Source: Pseudomonadota bacterium (GTDB lineage Bacteria > Myxococcota_A > Polyangia > Polyangiales > Polyangiaceae). From it: 9,545 nucleotides of DNA. Of this stretch, positions 6,007 to 9,545 are shown one piece after another (positions within the stretch are counted from its first letter, which is position 1; every line of letters starts with the position of its first letter). The stretch lies in contig JAEYVE010000272.1 of NCBI GenBank assembly GCA_023432025.1, positions 1 to 9,545 of the forward strand, in the 5' to 3' direction. Both the position numbers and the translations under genes were made by a program. The notes under the pieces were generated by a model that saw nothing but the letters and a program-made list of their open reading frames with translations, ran no database searches and had not been told where the DNA came from.

Positions 6007-9000
6007 CTAGTGAAAATTGCGCGATTGTTTGCGCAGCGCGCCGCCGCGGTCGAGCCGTTCGAGGTGCCGGACCACGACGTGAATGACGGGAACGCGCTCG
6101 CTCGAGCCCTCTACGTCGCGTTCGATGTGCCCGGCCGCCACGAGCAAGCTGGCGTGCCGCGCGACGTGGTGAAACTGCTCGTACACGCTCGAATACACGA
6201 TGAGGTTCGAAAAGCCCGTTTCGTCTTCGATCGTGAAAAACACGACTCCGCTCGCCGTGGCCGGTTGCTGGCGGCTCAGCACCAACCCCGCCACGCGTAC
6301 GGGGGCGCCCTTCGGTAAGTACGCGAGATCAGCGGCGCGCACGACGCCCTGCTTGCTCAAGCGCTTTCGGAGGTAGCGCATCGGGTGGTCGGAAACGCTG
6401 AGTCCCTTGCGTCCATAGTCGAGCAGGAGCTGCTCGGCCGAGCGCAACTCGGGCAGCGCTGCGTCTGGCTCGTTCAACGAGCTTTCGTAAAAGAGCCCGG
6501 GCGCGCGCGGTGCGCGCGCCTGCCAGAGCGCTTGCCGTCTTCCTGGCACCAATTCTTCGAGGGCGCCGGCCTCCGCGAGCGCCTCCACCTCGTCTTTTTT
6601 CAGCGCCGCTCGCCGCGTCAGCTCGCTGAGCGACTCGAACGTGCCCGAGAGCTCGGCGCGCGCCGTTTCGATGCGCCGAGCGGCGGTTTCCCCGAGACCC
6701 TTCACGAGCCGCAGGCCCAACCGAAGCGCGCGCCGCGCCCCCACGGCCGTGCTTTCGATGCGGCACTCGTCCCCCGGGGGCTCCAGCGTGCAATCCCAGT
6801 TGCTTCGAAGCACGCTGACGTCCCGCACCTCCACGCCGTGGCGCTGCGCGTCTCGCACCAGGGTGGACGGCTGATAGAAGCCCATGGGCTGCGAGTTGAT
6901 GACGGCGCAGGCGAAATGCGCTGGATAGTGCGCTTTTTGCCACGCCGACACGTAAACGAGCAGCGCGAAGGACGAGGCGTGGCTCTCCGGAAACCCGTAG
7001 TCGCCGAAGCCTTTGATTTGCTCGAAGAGCGCCGCTCCGAACGACTGCTCGATGCCTTTTCGAGCAAAACCGCGGAGCAGGCGATCCCTGTGACGCATGA
7101 GCTTCCCCGTTTTTTTCCAGGCGGCCATGTCACGGCGCAGCTGGTCGGCTTCTCCGCCGGTGTAGCCGGCGCCCAAAATGGCGATTTGCATCACCTGCTC
7201 CTGAAAGAGCGGGACGCCTTTGGTGCGCTCGAGAACGGGGACCAAGTCTTCGTGCGGAAAGGTGATGTCCTCTTCGCCGTTTCTGCGCCGCAAATAGGGG
7301 TGCACCATGCCGCCCTGAATGGGCCCGGGGCGCACCAGCGCCACCTCGATCACCAAGTCGTAGTAACTGCGTGGCCGAAGCCGCGGCAGCATGGCCATTT
7401 GTGCGCGGCTTTCGATTTGAAAAACGCCCACCGTGTCCGCACGGCCCATCATGTCGTACACGGCCGGATCTTCGGCGGGGATGCGCGTAATCACCTCCAG
7501 CGGGTCGTCTTCCGGGTGCGAGGCGTGAAGGGACGGACTCTGCTGGCCCGCGGGAGCGGACGGATCCGGGGAGCCCGAAGCCGAGGCCCTCGGATCCGGG
7601 AAGCCCGATGTCGAGGCCCCCGAAGCTGACGCCGACGTGGAGCTGGAAAGCCGCAAACCGCCGTCCGCGTGGATGAGCGTGAGCGCTTTGCGAATGGCCG
7701 TCAGCATGCCGAGCCCGAGCACGTCCACCTTGAAGAACCCGAGCGCGTCGATGTCGTCCTTGTCCCACGGGATGACGGTGCGCCCCTCCATGCGCGCCGG
7801 CTCGATGGGAGCCACTTCATAAAGCGGTCGCGACGACAGCACGAAGCCGCCCACGTGAATCGATAAGTGCCTCGGGAAGCCCTGCAGCTGTCCGGCCAAG
7901 GCCACCACTTGGCGCACGCGTGCGTCGCGCGCGTCGAAGCCCGCTTCCGTAAGTCGCTTTTCCGCCACCTCGCTCGCGTCCCAGTGCGTCAGGGTGCCGC
8001 TCAGTCGGTCCACCTGCTCGAGGCTGAGCCCGAACACCTTGCCCACTTCACGAAGCGCGCTCTTGCCGCGATAGCTGATGACCTCACAGACCATCGCCGC
8101 GCGCTCGCGACCGTAGCGTTCGTAGATTTCCTGGATGACCTCCTCACGTCGCTCGTGCTCGAAATCAATGTCGATGTCGGGCGGCTCGGCCCGTTCTTCG
8201 CTGAGAAATCGCTCGAAAAGTAACTTGGAACGCTTTGGATCTACTGCGGTAATTCCGAGCACGTAGCAGACCGCGCTGTTGGCGGCGCTTCCCCTCCCCT
8301 GACACAGGATGCGACGGCGCCGAGCGATTTCCACGATGTCGCGCGTGCTCAAGAAGTACGGCGCCACACCGATTTTGGCGATGAGGCGGAGCTCCTTGTG
8401 GAGCTGCGCTTCGAGCTCCGCGCCGCAGCCTTCGGGGTAACGGCGCGCCGCTCCCTCCCAGGTGAGCTCCGCCAAGCGGTCGTCCGCGCTCTGTCCGGGG
8501 GTGAGCTCACACGGAAAGTGATACTCGAGCTCACCGAGATCGAACCGCAGACTTTCTGCGGCTTCCGCGGTTCGGTCCACCCACTCGGGGTGATCGGCGA
8601 AGAGGCGGCGCATGTCCGCCTCGGAGCGCAGGTAGGCTTCGTGATTGGGAGCGAGCTCGGTGCCTGCTTGGTCCAGAGTGAGGCCGCGCCGCACGCAGTG
8701 CATCACGTCCGCGAGCGGCCCCCGAGACGGAAGGTGGTAGCGAGGACGGCTGGAGGCGACGATGGGCAGGCCGTAGCGCTGGGCGGCCGCGCGCGCCCAT
8801 CGCGCTCGCGCCGGATCCAGGCCGTCCAGGTGACGGTAAGTGGCCACGTAGGCGCGCTGGGGGAACGCCTCGGTCAAAAGCTCGAGCGTGCGCGTGAGGG
8901 TGTCTTTGGACGTGGCAGACGCCCCCGCCAGGCGCGGCGCGGGCACCACGGCGACCAACCCTTCCGCATGCGCGCCCAGCCAGTCGGGATGACAGCCGGA

Positions 9001-9345
9001 TTCTCCTTTGGGGCGGTCCGCGTGGCTCTTGGTCAGCAGGCGGCAGAGGTTCTCGTAGCCGCGGGCGTTTTGAACGAGCAGCGCCACGCTGGGCAGCTCG
9101 GCAAGACCCTCTTGCTCGGTTTTTTTTGCGGGGTCGAGCTCGAGGCGAAGCTCCGCGCCGACCAGGAAGCGGACGCCGAGCTCTCGCGCCCGCTTCCAGC
9201 CTCGTACGGCGCCGTACAATCCGTCGACATCACAAAGCCCCAACGCCCCCAGGCCAAGCTCGTGGGCGCGCTCCACCAACTCTTCCGGATGAGAGGAAGC
9301 GCGCAAAAACGAAAAACACGAGCGACCGAGCAGCTCACAAAACAC
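6007..9345 (-). CDS. dnaE2: Error-prone DNA polymerase DnaE2/ImuC (Pol III alpha-like)
   Basis: C-family DNA polymerase, 1112 residues (family usually about 1030-1100), expected to work in translesion synthesis and damage-induced mutagenesis, usually with ImuA and ImuB. The start is GTG at 9345; an in-frame TGA six codons upstream excludes a much earlier start. Order: PHP domain 1 to about 215; palm/fingers with PPDIDIDFE (catalytic D390 and D392) and FKVDVLGLGML (third acidic residue D541); the family-typical TVGVFQIESRAQMAMLPRLR and LVRPGPIQGGMVHPYLRRR; helix-hairpin-helix region about 870-940 (GLRLVKGLGETAARRI); OB-fold about 1010-1095 (VRVAGLVLSRQQPATASGVV); and the C-terminus KQSRNFH, which is typical of DnaE2. 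Odd features: the PHP metal motifs are lost (LGR in place of HxH at 6-8, CDV at 38-40), and there is a roughly 47-residue Ser/Pro-rich insertion at 567-613. No imuA or imuB is visible. A LexA-like dyad lies 25 bases upstream. Confidence 0.95.
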   Translation of the reverse strand: MFCELLGRSCFSFLRASSHPEELVERAHELGLGALGLCDVDGLYGAVRGWKRARELGVRFLVGAELRLELDPAKKTEQEGLAELPSVALLVQNARGYENLCRLLTKSHADRPKGESGCHPDWLGAHAEGLVAVVPAPRLAGASATSKDTLTRTLELLTEAFPQRAYVATYRHLDGLDPARARWARAAAQRYGLPIVASSRPRYHLPSRGPLADVMHCVRRGLTLDQAGTELAPNHEAYLRSEADMRRLFADHPEWVDRTAEAAESLRFDLGELEYHFPCELTPGQSADDRLAELTWEGAARRYPEGCGAELEAQLHKELRLIAKIGVAPYFLSTRDIVEIARRRRILCQGRGSAANSAVCYVLGITAVDPKRSKLLFERFLSEERAEPPDIDIDFEHERREEVIQEIYERYGRERAAMVCEVISYRGKSALREVGKVFGLSLEQVDRLSGTLTHWDASEVAEKRLTEAGFDARDARVRQVVALAGQLQGFPRHLSIHVGGFVLSSRPLYEVAPIEPARMEGRTVIPWDKDDIDALGFFKVDVLGLGMLTAIRKALTLIHADGGLRLSSSTSASASGASTSGFPDPRASASGSPDPSAPAGQQSPSLHASHPEDDPLEVITRIPAEDPAVYDMMGRADTVGVFQIESRAQMAMLPRLRPRSYYDLVIEVALVRPGPIQGGMVHPYLRRRNGEEDITFPHEDLVPVLERTKGVPLFQEQVMQIAILGAGYTGGEADQLRRDMAAWKKTGKLMRHRDRLLRGFARKGIEQSFGAALFEQIKGFGDYGFPESHASSFALLVYVSAWQKAHYPAHFACAVINSQPMGFYQPSTLVRDAQRHGVEVRDVSVLRSNWDCTLEPPGDECRIESTAVGARRALRLGLRLVKGLGETAARRIETARAELSGTFESLSELTRRAALKKDEVEALAEAGALEELVPGRRQALWQARAPRAPGLFYESSLNEPDAALPELRSAEQLLLDYGRKGLSVSDHPMRYLRKRLSKQGVVRAADLAYLPKGAPVRVAGLVLSRQQPATASGVVFFTIEDETGFSNLIVYSSVYEQFHHVARHASLLVAAGHIERDVEGSSERVPVIHVVVRHLERLDRGGALRKQSRNFH
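7561..7620 (-). repeat. 30-bp tandem duplication inside dnaE2 (decapeptide repeat)
   Basis: Two adjacent 30-base units, 7561-7590 and 7591-7620, differ at four positions. Both begin CGGATCCGGG on the plus strand. In the dnaE2 frame they encode GASTSGFPDP (576-585) and RASASGSPDP (586-595). A shorter, weaker match starts near 7618. The length is a multiple of three, so the frame is kept. It lies in the Ser/Pro-rich insertion between two conserved polymerase blocks. Confidence 0.9.
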
Positions 9346-9370
9346 GGCGAGTCCCGAGGGTCAGCGAACA

Positions 9371-9386
9371 CTGAACATCATATCAG
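9371..9386 (-). promoter_or_regulatory. Candidate LexA-like SOS operator upstream of dnaE2
   Basis: The dyad CTGA-N8-TCAG lies 25 bases upstream of the dnaE2 GTG. It reads CTGATATGATGTTCAG on the dnaE2 strand. Its 16-nt CTGn-N8-nCAG geometry matches the E. coli type of SOS box. The GTTCAG half also matches the conserved half of the Myxococcus LexA box as I recall it, although several interior positions do not fit. The overlapping TATGAT (9382 down to 9377) could be a -10 element, so a repressor here would block the promoter; no clear -35 was found. The site also lies about 55 bases upstream of the divergent start at 9442 and might control both genes. Confidence 0.45.
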
Positions 9387-9435
9387 GACAAAATGAAAAC
9401 GCCGCCCCTTCGCCCGCAAGAACGCCCAAACGCTC

Positions 9436-9454
9436 GGAAAAATGGACTTTTTCC
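9436..9454. repeat. 7-bp inverted repeat overlapping a start codon
   Basis: GGAAAAA (9436-9442) and TTTTTCC (9448-9454) are exact reverse complements around TGGAC. The first base of the ATG at 9442 is in the left arm and the other two are in the loop. The element may be chance, a weak leader hairpin over the start site, or an operator. Confidence 0.4.
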
Positions 9455-9545
9455 CAGAGCACTTTCCAGTGGGGAAGGAAACCCTCCAGCGGAACACGGT
9501 GCTCCCGCACTACGCCACGCGCGCCTCCGGCGCGCAGGCGGCGCG
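9442..9545 (+). CDS. N-terminal fragment of an unidentified protein (3' truncated by window edge)
   Basis: From the ATG at 9442 the frame stays open to the right edge, giving 34 complete codons that begin MDFFPEHFPVGKETLQRN and continue TVLPHYATRASGAQAA. Twenty-nine of the 34 third positions are G or C, clearly higher than in the competing frames here, which is the main reason to call it coding. The frame is open back to a TGA at 9394-9396, but no other ATG, GTG or TTG is available between. The Shine-Dalgarno is weak (CGGA close to the ATG). It is transcribed divergently from dnaE2 across a 96-base gap. I do not recognise the family from so short a fragment. Confidence 0.5.
   Translation, partial: MDFFPEHFPVGKETLQRNTVLPHYATRASGAQAA
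9519..9535. repeat. GC-rich 7-bp hairpin at right edge
   Basis: GCGCGCC (9519-9525), a TCC loop and GGCGCGC (9529-9535) form a perfect stem. It falls inside the putative partial gene and has no T-tract, so it is probably incidental to GC-rich coding sequence. Confidence 0.3.

Noticed and set aside
5000..6010. Plus-strand 336-residue open frame opposite the lipoprotein
   Set aside because: Arg-rich composition with no domain signal, whereas the minus frame has a lipobox and an LTD-like domain.
7561..7620. CRISPR-like repeat
   Set aside because: Only two adjacent units with no spacers, in frame within a coding region; a tandem duplication.
6385..7629. Plus-strand 414-residue open frame inside dnaE2
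   Set aside because: Antisense shadow of conserved polymerase blocks; no motifs and no upstream signals.
8398..9396. Plus-strand 332-residue open frame opposite the PHP region of dnaE2
   Set aside because: The opposite strand encodes conserved DnaE2 sequence throughout; this frame has no recognisable domain.
9393..9545. Plus-strand ATG at 9393 with AGGA just upstream, open to the right edge (MKTPPLRPQERPN...)
   Set aside because: Attractive ribosome binding site, but only about half of third positions are G or C, far below neighbouring genes; the frame starting at 9442 fits coding composition much better. Not fully excluded.
9361..9545. Possible imuB C-terminus on the minus strand upstream of dnaE2
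   Set aside because: One minus frame is open from the edge to a stop near 9361, but its composition is weakly coding and its ending does not resemble an ImuB C-terminus.

Overview
The window is GC-rich, with coding thirds dominated by G or C. It carries an SMC condensin, an ImuC/DnaE2-type polymerase, a Sec-exported carbohydrate-binding-like protein and a lipoprotein with a long Gly/Ser/Pro/Ala spacer. This combination suggests a myxobacterium (Myxococcota, perhaps the Polyangiales/Sorangium side) or a close deltaproteobacterial relative. That assignment is inference from protein style, not from a marker gene.

Layout from left to right. (1) 2-2311 (+): the C-terminal two thirds or so of the chromosome-organising ATPase SMC, cut by the left edge and followed by a textbook intrinsic terminator at 2339-2377. 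(2) 2378-2708: a 331-base non-coding stretch with short GGGGAA repeats and two weak dyads, presumably the promoter region of the next gene. (3) 2709-3725 (+): an exported protein with a CBM4/9-like domain and a second jelly-roll-like domain, but no catalytic domain. (4) 3726-3942: a hairpin-rich spacer ending in a perfect 13-bp inverted repeat. (5) 3943-5073 (+): a LuxR-family regulator with a C-terminal HTH and a PAS-like middle. (6) 5015-5887 (-): a lipoprotein with a lamin-tail-like domain, whose 3' end overlaps the regulator's 3' end by 59 bases. (7) 6007-9345 (-): an error-prone DNA polymerase of the DnaE2/ImuC family. (8) 9346-9441: a divergent intergenic region with a 16-nt LexA-like dyad. 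(9) 9442 to the right edge (+): the first 34 codons of a further gene, not identified.

The genes do not form one pathway. SMC (chromosome segregation) and DnaE2 (translesion synthesis) are housekeeping or stress-response DNA functions. Between them lie an extracellular carbohydrate-binding protein, a regulator and a surface lipoprotein typical of myxobacterial genomes. I see no mobile element, CRISPR array, tRNA, rRNA, toxin-antitoxin pair or defence cassette.

The points most worth a second look are in the polymerase. Its PHP domain has lost the visible metal-ligand motifs. It carries a roughly 47-residue Ser/Pro-rich insertion containing a 30-bp tandem duplication. It has a plausible SOS operator just upstream, and no imuA or imuB is visible beside it.
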